64,000 nucleotides of DNA from Rhodanobacter sp. A1T4. Lineage in GTDB: Bacteria > Pseudomonadota > Gammaproteobacteria > Xanthomonadales > Rhodanobacteraceae. Positions 55,244-64,000 of this stretch are shown in pieces (position 1 is the first letter of the stretch; the number at the start of each line of letters is the position of its first letter). The DNA lies in assembly GCF_014207185.1 (NCBI RefSeq), contig NZ_JACHCP010000005.1, positions 310,001-374,000 on the forward strand, given 5' to 3'. The position numbers and the translations under genes were made by a program. The notes beneath the pieces were generated by a model. That model saw only the letters and a list, made by a program, of their open reading frames with translations, had not been told where the DNA came from and searched no databases.

Positions 55244-56065
55244 TCAACCCTTCACGCTGCCCAGCAGCAGGCCTTCGAGGTAATAGCGCTGCATGGCCAG
55301 GAACAACACCAGTACCGGCAGCACAGTGACGACCGAGCCGGCCATCATCAGCTCGCTGTCCTGCGAATGCTCGCGTGCCAGCGAGGCCAGGCCGATCGGC
55401 AGCGTGTAATGTTCCTGCCCGGTCAGCACGATCAGCGGCCACATGAAGTCGTTCCACGCGGCGAGAAAACTGAAGATCGCCAGCGTCACCATGATCGGCT
55501 TCAGCAGCGGCATCACGATCTGCAAAAAGATGCGCCACTCGCCGGCGCCATCGATGCGTGCAGCCTCCATCAGCTCGTCGGGAATGCCGCGCGCATACTG
55601 GCGCACCAGGAAGATGCCGAACACGGTGGCCATGCCCGGCACGATCACGCCGGCATAGCTGTTGACCAGGCCGATGTATTTCAGCAACAGGAACAGCGGC
55701 AGCATAGCCACCTGTGCGGGAATCACCAGCGCACCAATCAATCCCTGAAACAGCCGTTCACGCCCAGCAAAATGCAGCTTGGCAAAGGCGTAACCGGCCA
55801 TCAAGTTGAAGGTCAGCGATAGCACCGTGATGCCGGTGGACACCAGCAGACTGTTGAGCAGATAGGTGCCCATGCCGGCATGCACGAACAGTTCGCGGTA
55901 GTTGCCCAACGTGGCGTGCGCGGGTAGCAGCGGCGGCGGCAGCGAGCTGGCTTCACCAGGCTGCATGAAGGACACCGACAGCATCCACAGCAGTGGGAAC
56001 AGCGCGATCACCGCGCCGCCGATCAGCAGGCCGTTGATCAGCGCCTTGGCCATGCGCGGGCTCAT
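55244..56065 (-). CDS. Carbohydrate ABC transporter permease, MalG type
   Basis: A 273-residue permease with six membrane helices and the EAA loop EAARIDGAGEWRIFLQIVMPLLKP that contacts the ATPase. The end GLLLGSVKG is typical of MalG-type subunits. It overlaps the MalF-type gene by four bases (ATGA) and precedes the glycosidase by four bases. No ATPase gene is present. Confidence 0.93.
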   Translation of the reverse strand: MSPRMAKALINGLLIGGAVIALFPLLWMLSVSFMQPGEASSLPPPLLPAHATLGNYRELFVHAGMGTYLLNSLLVSTGITVLSLTFNLMAGYAFAKLHFAGRERLFQGLIGALVIPAQVAMLPLFLLLKYIGLVNSYAGVIVPGMATVFGIFLVRQYARGIPDELMEAARIDGAGEWRIFLQIVMPLLKPIMVTLAIFSFLAAWNDFMWPLIVLTGQEHYTLPIGLASLAREHSQDSELMMAGSVVTVLPVLVLFLAMQRYYLEGLLLGSVKG

Positions 56066-56946
56066 GCGTCAGCTCCTTCGCCGCGTTTGGACAGCCGCAA
56101 CATCAATGCCGTCACCGCAAACATCATCACGAACAGCAGGAACGCCACAGCGGATGCCGAACCGAGGTTCCACCACTTGAAGCCTTCTTCGTACATCAGA
56201 TACAGCACGCTCGTCGTACTCTGCAATGGCCCGCCCTCGGTCATCACGTAGGGCTCGGCAAACAACTGGAAATAGCCGGACACGGTGAGAATGCTCACCA
56301 TCAATAAAGTCGGCCCGAGCATGGGCAGCGTGATGTGACGAAACTGCTGCCACGCCGAGGCGCCGTCGATGCGCGCGGCCTCGTACAGGTCGATTGGAAT
56401 CGCCTGCAGGCCGGCCAGGAAGATGATCATGTTGTAGCCGAAGTTCTTCCACACCGCGAACAGGATGATCGTCGGCATCGCCCAGTGCGGGTCGCCCAGC
56501 CAGTCGACCGGATGGACGCCGAAATGGCCGAGCACATAATTGGCCATGCCGTACTTGGTATTGAACAGGTAGCGCCAGATTACCGCCATCGCCACCACCG
56601 TGGTCACCACCGGCGCGAACAGCGCCGTGCGGAAGAACGGTTTCATCTTCGCCAGCGGCGAGTTCAGCAACATCGCCGCGCCCAGCGAGGTACCCATCGA
56701 CAGCGGTACGCCGATGGCCACGAAATACACCGTATGCCCCAGTGCCGACCAGAACAGCGGCCGCTGCAGCAGAAGCCAGTAATTGCTCAGCGCCACGAAA
56801 CGCAGATTGTGGATATTGGCGAGTGCGTAGATGTCGTAGTCGGTGAGGCTTAGCGCCAGCGCAGCAATCACCGGCAGCAAAAAGAACAGGCCGAGCACGA
56901 TCAGCGCCGGTGCAAGGAACAGCCAAGCCACGCGCTGCCTATTCAT
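56062..56946 (-). CDS. Carbohydrate ABC transporter permease, MalF type
   Basis: A 294-residue permease that starts MNRQRVAWLFLAPALIVLGLFFLLPVIAALALSLTDYD, with six helices and the EAA loop YEAARIDGASAWQQFRHITLPMLGP. The start at 56946 is chosen because upstream residues are unlike a membrane protein. It forms the channel with the MalG-type subunit; substrate probably an oligosaccharide. Confidence 0.93.
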   Translation of the reverse strand: MNRQRVAWLFLAPALIVLGLFFLLPVIAALALSLTDYDIYALANIHNLRFVALSNYWLLLQRPLFWSALGHTVYFVAIGVPLSMGTSLGAAMLLNSPLAKMKPFFRTALFAPVVTTVVAMAVIWRYLFNTKYGMANYVLGHFGVHPVDWLGDPHWAMPTIILFAVWKNFGYNMIIFLAGLQAIPIDLYEAARIDGASAWQQFRHITLPMLGPTLLMVSILTVSGYFQLFAEPYVMTEGGPLQSTTSVLYLMYEEGFKWWNLGSASAVAFLLFVMMFAVTALMLRLSKRGEGADA

Positions 56947-56956
56947 CGGACAAGTC

Positions 56957-58282
56957 TCATCGAGCGTCGCTCCGTTGCGGGTGGTCGAGCATCCAGCGGC
57001 GTTTTTCGAGAATGGTATCGGCGCGCTGGTCGAGCTTCGCCGTCGCCTGATCGATCGTGAGTTCACCTGCGATGGCCTGTGCGGCAACCAGCTGCATCTC
57101 GGTAGCGATACGTTCCCACTCCGGTACCGGCGGCGTGGGCTTCATCCGCTCCATCTGCTCGCGGAACGCTTGTGCCTTCGGATCGTCGCGCAAACTAGCG
57201 CCCTCCCACGACGAGCGCCGCGGCGGCATATCGCCCAGCAGATCGTATAAGCGCTGTTGCACCGTGGGCTGCGACAGATATTCGATCAGCGTCCACGCCG
57301 CTTGCTTGTGTGTCGAGGTACGGAAGATCACCAGACTGGAGCCGCCAGCCACCGATGCGCCGGGACCGTTCTCGCCGGGCAATGGCATCGTCGACCAGTC
57401 ACCCTGCTCGGCGGCCGGCAGCCGCGAGCGAAATTCGCCCATATTCCACGGACCGGACAGATAGAACGCGTACACACCGCGGCCGAACTCTGACCACGGA
57501 TTACCGGCTTCCACATTGGTGATCGCCGGTGCCTGATGCAGCTTGAAGGTATCCACATAAAACGTGAGCACGCGCTTGAAGCCGGCACTCTCAAAATTGC
57601 CGTAGCGGCCGCCATCGCGCAGCAGCGGTTCGGGCGACTGCAACGCCAGCGCCATCAGCGGCTCATATTCGTTGGTCGGCAGCAGGATGCCGTAGCGGTG
57701 CTGCGTCGGGTTGCTGAGTGCGCCAAGCATGGTTCGCCACTGCACCCAATCCTGCGGTGGCTTGTCGAAGCCGGCCTGCTTCAGCAGATCGGTGCGATAG
57801 AACAGGATGCGTGTGTCTACATACCAAGGCACGCCGTACAGTGTGCCGTCGATGATGTTGGTCGACCAGATGCTGGGAAAGTAGTCGTCGCGCTTCACCA
57901 CGCCCGAATGGTCAACCTGCGACTGCAGCGGTTCCAGCGCATTTAGCGCCACCATTTCCGGCAGCCAGGTATTGCCGAGCTGGGTCAGGTCCGGTGTCGA
58001 GTTGCCGGCGAAGGCGGTCAGCAGCTTCTGGTGCGCCGCGGTCAACGGCAGCTGCTGCACCTTGACGTGGATATCCGGATGCAGACGCTCGAAATCGGGC
58101 AGGAGCTTGATGATCGCCTCGCCTTCGCGGCCGATTGTCCACAGGATTAGCTGATGATCGTCCGCTGGCGCTTTTGCACAGCTACCGAGCACGATGCTGT
58201 TACCTGCAAGCACGCATACGGCTAACAGGACGCGAAACACGCTGCGCTTTGGCAAAGTACCGGATAGACGATGGCGATTCAC
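56957..58282 (-). CDS. Sugar ABC transporter substrate-binding lipoprotein
   Basis: A 441-residue solute-binding protein of the maltose-type cluster. The signal peptide ends in a lipobox (VLGSC), so it is a lipoprotein. Then come DDHQLILWTIGREGEAIIKLLPDFERLHPDIHVKVQQLP and DLTQLGNTWLPEMVALNALEPL, the standard N-lobe. The start is a GTG whose GTGA overlaps the stop of the GH144-type gene, giving coupling. Confidence 0.92.
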   Translation of the reverse strand: MNRHRLSGTLPKRSVFRVLLAVCVLAGNSIVLGSCAKAPADDHQLILWTIGREGEAIIKLLPDFERLHPDIHVKVQQLPLTAAHQKLLTAFAGNSTPDLTQLGNTWLPEMVALNALEPLQSQVDHSGVVKRDDYFPSIWSTNIIDGTLYGVPWYVDTRILFYRTDLLKQAGFDKPPQDWVQWRTMLGALSNPTQHRYGILLPTNEYEPLMALALQSPEPLLRDGGRYGNFESAGFKRVLTFYVDTFKLHQAPAITNVEAGNPWSEFGRGVYAFYLSGPWNMGEFRSRLPAAEQGDWSTMPLPGENGPGASVAGGSSLVIFRTSTHKQAAWTLIEYLSQPTVQQRLYDLLGDMPPRRSSWEGASLRDDPKAQAFREQMERMKPTPPVPEWERIATEMQLVAAQAIAGELTIDQATAKLDQRADTILEKRRWMLDHPQRSDAR

Positions 58283-59748
58283 GGCGCCGCTTTCTCCGCA
58301 TCCAGCCAGCCACCGCTGAAGCCCGCGCGTTCGAGCCCTTTGCGAATGTAAGGATTCTTCTTCATCACCTGCCACACAAAACCGCTGCGCCAGTTCTCCG
58401 TCATCAGCACGATCGGACCCTGGTCGATACCCAGCTGTTCGGTATCAAACCAGCCTTGGCCGGGTAGCAGTTGGCCGGTGCGTGTTTTGGTCTTCGTATG
58501 GAAGGTGGGGTTGAACGCGTCGACGAAGCCGAACTTGTTATAGACGCGCTTGCCGTAGCGCCGCTGCATTTCCTGCAGTGCGGGCACCACGATTTCCGGT
58601 GCGAAGGCAATCGATCCGGCGGCTGCCGTCGGTGCAATGGTGCCGTCGTCGCTGATGTAATCGAGGCCGGCGCCGCGTGCGGTGTAGCCGTAATATGTGC
58701 GCTCGCCGCCGGCGTCGTCTTTCGCCACGAAGCCACCGGGGCCGTTGCTGGCAGTCAGACCCCAGATGTTTTTGCCATAGTCATTCCAGTGGCCCGGATT
58801 GGCGATGGCGTAGGCCTGCTGCGAGTAAGTCGCACGGCGGCTGTTCTCGAAATAGTCGAGATCGTGTGCGTGGTTCCACGCATCGCGAATGCCGCGGAAG
58901 TCGATCCACGACTGGCTGTACTGGTGGCCGAACAGCGGTGCGAAGTTCAGCAGCTGCTGTCCCTGGAACTTGCCCCATTGCCGATCGTAGGTAGATGTCC
59001 ACGCCGACCACGCATCACTACCGACGGCATGTGTGGGCGAACCGAGCGCCAGCACATAGATCAGCATACCCTCGTTGTAGCCCTCCCAATCGTGCGGAAT
59101 GAACTGCCCGCCCGGTGTCCAGCCCATATTGATCAGCGGACGACGCGGCTGTGCCCAAGTCCAGTCGACGCGGCGATAGATGTCATCCGCCAGCTGGCGG
59201 ATTTCCTTTTCCTTCGGCACATCGCGGTCGTAGTACGACTGCGCAAACAGGATGCCGCCCAGCAGCAGTGACGTATCTACAGTGGATACCTCGACCCAGC
59301 GTGCCTCGCGTTTGCCGGTCTGCATGTTGAGGAAGTGATAGAAAAACCCGTGGAAGCCGGTGGCATCGTCTTCGCTGTCGTTCTGCGGCGCATCCTTGAA
59401 AAAGCGCAGCGTGACCAGTGTTCGTTGGATCGCCTGTTCGCGGGTGATGTAGCCGCGTTCCACACCGATGCCGTAAGCGGTTAGCCCGAAGCCGACCGAT
59501 GCGATGCTGGCAAACGAATCGGCTGGGTAGTGATCCGGTATCAGGCCATTGACGGGGTTGGCGCTTTGCCAGAACCAGTCAAAGCTGCGCTTTTCGATAT
59601 CCGCCAGCAGCGCCTGCTGTGATTTCGGCAGAGCGGCGTAACCGTTAGGAAGATCTCTCGCGGCAAGCGGTGCTGCACAGCTTGTGCCGACAACCAGTAG
59701 CGAGACAAGAAGTTTTGTAACCAGACTGCGAATCAGTTTTTTTGCCAT
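58279..59748 (-). CDS. Exported GH144-type glucanase (PF10091 'glycoamylase' family)
   Basis: A 489-residue protein with an N-terminal export signal (KKLIRSLVTKLLVSLLVVGTSCAAPLAA, possibly lipidated). The rest follows the PF10091 family: LADIEKRSFDWFWQSANPVNGLIPDHYP, IASVGFGLTAYGIGVERGYI, GFHGFFYHFLNMQTGKRE, NMGWTPGGQFIPHDWEGYNEGMLIYVLALGSPTH and FVDAFNPTFHTKT. Characterised members are endo-beta-1,2-glucanases of family GH144. Substrate here is inferred. It leads the operon with the sugar ABC importer. Confidence 0.85.
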   Translation of the reverse strand: MAKKLIRSLVTKLLVSLLVVGTSCAAPLAARDLPNGYAALPKSQQALLADIEKRSFDWFWQSANPVNGLIPDHYPADSFASIASVGFGLTAYGIGVERGYITREQAIQRTLVTLRFFKDAPQNDSEDDATGFHGFFYHFLNMQTGKREARWVEVSTVDTSLLLGGILFAQSYYDRDVPKEKEIRQLADDIYRRVDWTWAQPRRPLINMGWTPGGQFIPHDWEGYNEGMLIYVLALGSPTHAVGSDAWSAWTSTYDRQWGKFQGQQLLNFAPLFGHQYSQSWIDFRGIRDAWNHAHDLDYFENSRRATYSQQAYAIANPGHWNDYGKNIWGLTASNGPGGFVAKDDAGGERTYYGYTARGAGLDYISDDGTIAPTAAAGSIAFAPEIVVPALQEMQRRYGKRVYNKFGFVDAFNPTFHTKTKTRTGQLLPGQGWFDTEQLGIDQGPIVLMTENWRSGFVWQVMKKNPYIRKGLERAGFSGGWLDAEKAAP

Positions 59749-59836
59749 CGTCAACATGCTCGATGTTGTTACGGGGGAGGGAAGCGTTTTGCCAATCCAC
59801 TGCGCTGAATGTTTCTTCAGCGCGTTGTCTCTACGG

Positions 59837-61357
59837 CTAGAAGTTGACCTTGGGTGCGGTGCAGTGCCGATCGATGAATGCCTGATGCGTCGGCATCGCA
59901 TCGACGCAGCTGGATATCACGTGCTGGACACTTGTCATGAATTTCTGCAGATCGTCCAGCGGCATCTGGTCGACCATCGGATGGTAGCTCTGCGGCATGA
60001 TTCCCTGGCCGATCATCACCTGTACCCAGCTCACGCTGGCGAACATCTCCTCGGCATTGCGGAAGAAGCGGCCACTGTCTTTGAACAGGCGAACGTTCTC
60101 CTGCAGCGATTCGGGAATGTCCATCGTGCGGCAGTAGTTCCAGAAGGGTGTGTCGTTGCGCTGGGTGCTCCAGTAATGCAGGATCAGAAAATCACGGATG
60201 CGTTCGAACTCGAATGTGGACTGCGCGTTGTAGCGATCGATCAGTGTCGCGCTGAAATCGCGTTCGGGCAGCAGGCTGATCAGTCGTGCGATACCGGACT
60301 GGATCAGGTAGATGCTGGTCGATTCCAACGGCTCCATGAAGCCGCTGGCCAACCCGAGTGAGACGACATTTTTATTCCACGCTTTCTTGCGCATGCCGGT
60401 GGTGAAGCGCAACGGCCGTGGCTCGCTCAGCGCGCGGCCGTCAAGATTCTTTAGCAGAGTGATGGCAGCTTCGTCGTCGCTGATGTGCGCGCTGGAATAT
60501 ACGTAGCCGTTGCCGGTGCGATGCTGCAGTGGAATGCGCCACTGCCAGCCGGCAGTGCGCGCGGTGGAGCGTGTATACGGTGTCGGCGGCCCGACGTTTT
60601 CACAGGGCACGGCCAGTGCACGATCGCACGGCAGCCAGTGGGTGAAGTCGGTATAGCCGGTGTGCAGCGCCTGCTCGATCAACAGACCACGGAAGCCCGA
60701 GCAATCGATGAACAGGTCGGCCTCGATGCGAGCGCCATTTTCCAGCGTTACCGCATCGACAAATCCATCGTGCGGGCGCAACTCGACACTCGCGATCTTG
60801 CCCTCAGTGCGCTGCACACCGCGTTGCTCGGCATAGCCGCGCAGGAATCTCGCGTACAAGCCGGCATCGAAATGGTAGGCGTAGGCGATATCCGCCAATG
60901 GCGAACCGGCCGGTACGTCGGTCGCCGATGGCATGAACTTGCCGCGTGGCGCTGCCACCGTATTCAGTGAATAGGTACCGATATCTGCGGCGAAGCCCTG
61001 CTGCGCCGCCTTGATCCAGAACTGGTGAAACGGCAGCAGGCTCACGTCGTGGCCGATTGTGCCAAAGCCGTGGATATACGAATCGCCTAGCCGACCCCAA
61101 TCGTTGAACTGGATGCCGAGCTTGAACGTCCCCTGGGTCTGCTTGATGAACTCGATATCGTCGATACCGAGCAGATCATTGAACAGTTTCAGATGCGGTA
61201 CGGTCGCTTCGCCTACGCCGACCGTGCCGATCTCCTCGGACTCCACCAGCCGGATCGCGTAGTCGCGCCCCAGTATCTTGGAAAACGCCGCGGCGGCCAT
61301 CCAGCCGGCGGTACCGCCGCCGACAATGAGAATGTTCTTGATGCGTTCGTCAGTCAT
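59837..61357 (-). CDS. Flavin-dependent tryptophan-halogenase-family protein
   Basis: A 506-residue FAD enzyme. GGGTAGW (residues 13-19) binds FAD. VGVGEATVPHLKLF, the lysine Lys79 in TFKLGI, the W-x-W-x-I-P motif WQWRIP (271-276) and EPLEST with Glu342/Glu345 are all present. Lys79 is exactly the position of the catalytic lysine in the tryptophan halogenase PrnA. It therefore looks able to halogenate. Members beside TonB receptors in proteobacterial glycan loci are common, but their substrate is unknown. The next gene downstream is the GH144-type gene. Confidence 0.9.
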   Translation of the reverse strand: MTDERIKNILIVGGGTAGWMAAAAFSKILGRDYAIRLVESEEIGTVGVGEATVPHLKLFNDLLGIDDIEFIKQTQGTFKLGIQFNDWGRLGDSYIHGFGTIGHDVSLLPFHQFWIKAAQQGFAADIGTYSLNTVAAPRGKFMPSATDVPAGSPLADIAYAYHFDAGLYARFLRGYAEQRGVQRTEGKIASVELRPHDGFVDAVTLENGARIEADLFIDCSGFRGLLIEQALHTGYTDFTHWLPCDRALAVPCENVGPPTPYTRSTARTAGWQWRIPLQHRTGNGYVYSSAHISDDEAAITLLKNLDGRALSEPRPLRFTTGMRKKAWNKNVVSLGLASGFMEPLESTSIYLIQSGIARLISLLPERDFSATLIDRYNAQSTFEFERIRDFLILHYWSTQRNDTPFWNYCRTMDIPESLQENVRLFKDSGRFFRNAEEMFASVSWVQVMIGQGIMPQSYHPMVDQMPLDDLQKFMTSVQHVISSCVDAMPTHQAFIDRHCTAPKVNF

Positions 61358-61390
61358 TGGAATTCGTATGCAGTCGCAAGGTTGCACAAA

Positions 61391-61417
61391 ACAAAGCCCG
61401 CTGGAGGCGGGCTTTGG
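61391..61417 (-). terminator. Terminator after the TonB-dependent receptor gene
   Basis: CAAAGCCCGC (61392-61401) pairs with GCGGGCTTTG (61407-61416) over TGGAG. On the minus strand it continues TTTGTTTTG. It separates the receptor from the halogenase-like gene. Confidence 0.8.
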
Positions 61418-61477
61418 GGGACGTCTGTATCCCGATCCCGATATTTATCCGAGCCTATCCTGTCTATCCAGGGCAAA

Positions 61478-64000
61478 TCAGAAATTGATGCCTACGGAAA
61501 GTTTCAGAGTACGGGGATAACCGGTGATCTCACCGATCGGGTTGTAGATCACCGGCACCCTGTTCAACACACCGTTGGTACCGAAGGTTTCAATGTATTG
61601 GGTGTAGTTGTCCCAGTTGAACACGTTGATCAGATCCAGGCGGACGTATCCTCCGATACCGCCGCCGAACGTGAAGTTCTTCGTGGCCTGCAGATCGATG
61701 TCGCGGTAACCGAAGAATTTGCCGCCGATCAGGAAGCGTCCCGTGCTGGGCGGCGCAATCGACACCGATCGACACCCACCGCCGTTGAAACCGTTGCCGT
61801 CCTGGTTGGTGGGCGTCGCGCCATAGCAAGCCAGGTTGAGATCGGGAATCGGCGTGGACAGCGTTAGCTTGGAGCCGAACACGAAACCCCAGGGACCGTC
61901 GATGGTGCCGGTAGCCACCAGCCGATGCTTGGAGACACCCGAGCCGGTATACGGATAGTTGCCGATGGTTTCATAGTCGAACGCGTACTGGTCAGTCGGG
62001 TCGATATTGTCGTTGTTCTGCAGCGCGTGGGTGTAGGTATAGGCAAAGGTGGCGCCCCAGCCGGATTCCTTGGTGTAAGGCTTTTCAGCGGATAGCAGCA
62101 CCTGGGTGGTCTTGGTTTCCAGGCCGTTGTTGCCGATGATCAGGCTGCCGAATCCGGGGATGCCGTTGCCCCAGGGCTGGCTGCCGTTCTCCCAGAAGGC
62201 ACCGTTTGGATAGCGGTTGCCAAGCGTGAAGACCAGACCGTCATAGCTGCGCACGCTGGCAATCGCGGCACTCGTATTCCAGTCGCCAACCTTGTTGCGC
62301 ATGCCGATGCTGATCTGGTCGGAATATGGCGCCTTGAGGTTGTTGGTGATCAGGTCGACTTCTTTGCCAGCGGTTGTTCCAGCGACCAGGCCCTGCAGCG
62401 TGGCAATGTTGTAGTAAGCGGGATTCCACGCGTAGCAGGAGTTCTGACCAACGACGCAGGGTTTGTCAGGCGTGTTGAAGTTCAGCGTCGGCTGCGACAA
62501 CACCGACTTGGTCTGCTCGACCTGCAGTGATTCATAGAGGTCACGATCGTACGACCGACCGATGCCGCCGAAGATCACATGCGCCTCGTCACCGTTGAGA
62601 TCGTAGGAAAAGCCCAGGCGCGGCTGGAACTCGTTTTTCGGCGCGCTGCGATTGCTACCGGTACTGATGTAATCGTTTACATTAACGCCGCCTTTAGCCA
62701 GTGTCTGGGCATACGTTTGGCCGGCGGGTGCGTTGGGGTCCTGACTGTTGAAGGCCGCGATCACATTTGCAGGAGTGACATAGTCGAGATAGGAAGGTGT
62801 TTTCTCGTAATCCCAGCGGATGCCAAGGTTCAAGGTCAGCTTGTCGTTGACCGCCCAGTCGTCCTGGATATAGGTGCCGAACTGCTTGTCTGAGCTCTTC
62901 GCGATCGGACTCAAGCCGGGCGTCGGCGAACCGAACTGCACTTGATACGGAATGCTCTCGGTGCCGTTGTTCTGCGTGACGGCGTAGTTGTAGAGCGCGT
63001 TGCTATCACCGGCATCTTGCGCCGTCAGCTTCACCGCTTTGTACTTCACGCCCATCTTGATGACATGGTCACCATGCCATTCGAAGTCGTTAAAGGTCAG
63101 GTCGTCCTGCAGTGCCGGTCCCTTCTGGCCCTTGTTCTGCTGAGCCGTTGGCGAGTTGCCGGTGAACAGGATGGTCTGGTTCTGGTTCTCCTGCTCTACA
63201 TAGGCGCTGCCATCACCCGTATACAAAGGGGTCGGCGTGTAGAACGCGTTTTCGTAGGTGGCCTGCAGTCGATTGAACCAGCTGTCGGTGCTGTGATCCC
63301 AGCGGATGTCGAAGCGCTTGTCGAAGTTTTTGGTGTTGAGTGCCGCGGTAGCCGCGGTATCGCCGCCAATCCCGCTGATCGAGCTTTCATCACGGTACTT
63401 GCCGCTGATCTCGAAGCGGTCGCGGTCGGTCGGCTCGAAGTCGATCTTGCCGAACCAGTCGTTTTCCTTGAACGGCAGGCTGGCAGGGCCGAGCAGACTC
63501 TGCACGCTTGCCGGCAGCTGGCTGATGTAGGAAGCGTCGCCGGCAGGAACCACGGTGGTCGGGCTATTGAATTCCTTGCCTTCGTACGCGATGAAGAAGT
63601 GTGCCAAGTCCTTCACGATAGGACCGCCCAGATCGAAGCCGTAATCCTTTTCATGTGAGGACGTTTTCTTGTCGGCGGCCTGCTCGGCCGGTGTTTCTGC
63701 GCGCATGGCCGTGTCGGTGAAACTACTGAGTACGTCACCGTGGAATTCATTGGTTCCGGATTTGGTTTCAGCCGTGACCGCGGCGCTCGAAATCTGGTCG
63801 TACTCGGCCTTGTAGTTGGAGGTGATGACCTTGTACTCGCCGACGGCCAGTTGCGGGAACGGATTGCCTTGGCTGGCGTTCTGGCCGGTGATTCCGCCGG
63901 ACAGCACATAATTTTTCTGACCGACGCCGTCGATATACACGTTGATCGCGCTGCTGGCCTGGGCGCCAGCACGCAGGCTGGTGGTGCCGTCCGCGCTCCG
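61478..64000 (-). CDS. TonB-dependent outer-membrane receptor, Oar-like, 5' end beyond the window
   Basis: The minus-strand frame is open to the last base, so the N-terminus (signal peptide and plug beginning) lies outside. About 840 residues are seen. The plug has VYIDGVGQKNYVLSGG and TAETKSGTNEFHGDVLSSFTDTAMRA, and the beta-barrel has FQPRLGFSYDLNG, QDDWAVNDKLTLNLGIRWDYEKTPSY and the terminal KLSVGINF with a C-terminal aromatic residue. It would import a large ligand using the TonB system at 8-10 kb. Placement next to glycosidases suggests an oligosaccharide. Confidence 0.92.
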   Translation of the reverse strand, partial: RSADGTTSLRAGAQASSAINVYIDGVGQKNYVLSGGITGQNASQGNPFPQLAVGEYKVITSNYKAEYDQISSAAVTAETKSGTNEFHGDVLSSFTDTAMRAETPAEQAADKKTSSHEKDYGFDLGGPIVKDLAHFFIAYEGKEFNSPTTVVPAGDASYISQLPASVQSLLGPASLPFKENDWFGKIDFEPTDRDRFEISGKYRDESSISGIGGDTAATAALNTKNFDKRFDIRWDHSTDSWFNRLQATYENAFYTPTPLYTGDGSAYVEQENQNQTILFTGNSPTAQQNKGQKGPALQDDLTFNDFEWHGDHVIKMGVKYKAVKLTAQDAGDSNALYNYAVTQNNGTESIPYQVQFGSPTPGLSPIAKSSDKQFGTYIQDDWAVNDKLTLNLGIRWDYEKTPSYLDYVTPANVIAAFNSQDPNAPAGQTYAQTLAKGGVNVNDYISTGSNRSAPKNEFQPRLGFSYDLNGDEAHVIFGGIGRSYDRDLYESLQVEQTKSVLSQPTLNFNTPDKPCVVGQNSCYAWNPAYYNIATLQGLVAGTTAGKEVDLITNNLKAPYSDQISIGMRNKVGDWNTSAAIASVRSYDGLVFTLGNRYPNGAFWENGSQPWGNGIPGFGSLIIGNNGLETKTTQVLLSAEKPYTKESGWGATFAYTYTHALQNNDNIDPTDQYAFDYETIGNYPYTGSGVSKHRLVATGTIDGPWGFVFGSKLTLSTPIPDLNLACYGATPTNQDGNGFNGGGCRSVSIAPPSTGRFLIGGKFFGYRDIDLQATKNFTFGGGIGGYVRLDLINVFNWDNYTQYIETFGTNGVLNRVPVIYNPIGEITGYPRTLKLSVGINF

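Overview
The window is about 64 kb of GC-rich chromosomal DNA from a gammaproteobacterium of the Xanthomonadales/Lysobacterales, most like a Dyella, Rhodanobacter or Luteibacter relative. This placement is inferred from gene order and family content (tonB-exbB-exbD1-exbD2 beside pdxJ close to dnaA-dnaN-recF-gyrB, a PoxB/YfcG pair, a PNGase A, TonB receptor plus flavin halogenase loci). No rRNA or tRNA is present to confirm it.

Layout. 1-7.9 kb: a secreted S9 peptidase, a PA0069-type radical SAM protein, small membrane proteins, acetyl-CoA synthetase, a phosphopantetheinyl transferase and pdxJ. 7.9-11.8 kb (minus): TonB-ExbB-ExbD1-ExbD2 energy transduction, preceded by a secreted TPR protein. 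12-18.4 kb (minus): gyrB, recF, dnaN and dnaA. The dnaA-dnaN gap carries the likely chromosome origin: DnaA boxes, an AT-rich stretch and five TAG trios next to a DnaA box. 18.5-22.4 kb (plus): rpmH, rnpA, yidC and mnmE, running away from dnaA. 22.5-26.4 kb: a Spy-like periplasmic protein, a YfcG-type glutathione transferase, pyruvate oxidase PoxB and an unknown cytosolic protein. 26.5-31.4 kb (minus): lptM-dapF-DUF484-xerC-hslV-hslU. 31.5-39.7 kb: membrane proteins, a GNAT enzyme, a RimK-like ligase, aroE with a coupled YkgJ-type gene, a secreted PNGase A, and a gamma-carbonic anhydrase/phosphatase pair.

39.7-43.3 kb is the most unusual part. An AT-richer, geneless leader with two perfect-arm palindromes precedes a 67-residue, cysteine-ended peptide, then a full-length class II lanthipeptide synthetase (LanM). 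No transporter, protease, immunity or regulator gene is nearby. This looks like a minimal, probably undescribed gammaproteobacterial lanthipeptide locus.

43.4-52.3 kb: a cyclic-nucleotide-domain patatin phospholipase, oligopeptidase A, a cold-shock protein, exonuclease III coupled to a YecA-like protein, a zinc-ribbon membrane protein and a pirin. 52.4-64 kb (minus): an apparent glycan-use locus made of a TonB-dependent receptor (cut by the window end), a flavin halogenase-like protein, a GH144-type (beta-1,2-glucanase-like) enzyme, an ABC sugar importer without its ATPase, and a large secreted six-hairpin glycosidase. The receptor would take glycan across the outer membrane using the TonB/ExbBD system encoded at 8-10 kb, the secreted enzymes would cut it, and the ABC importer would take up the products.
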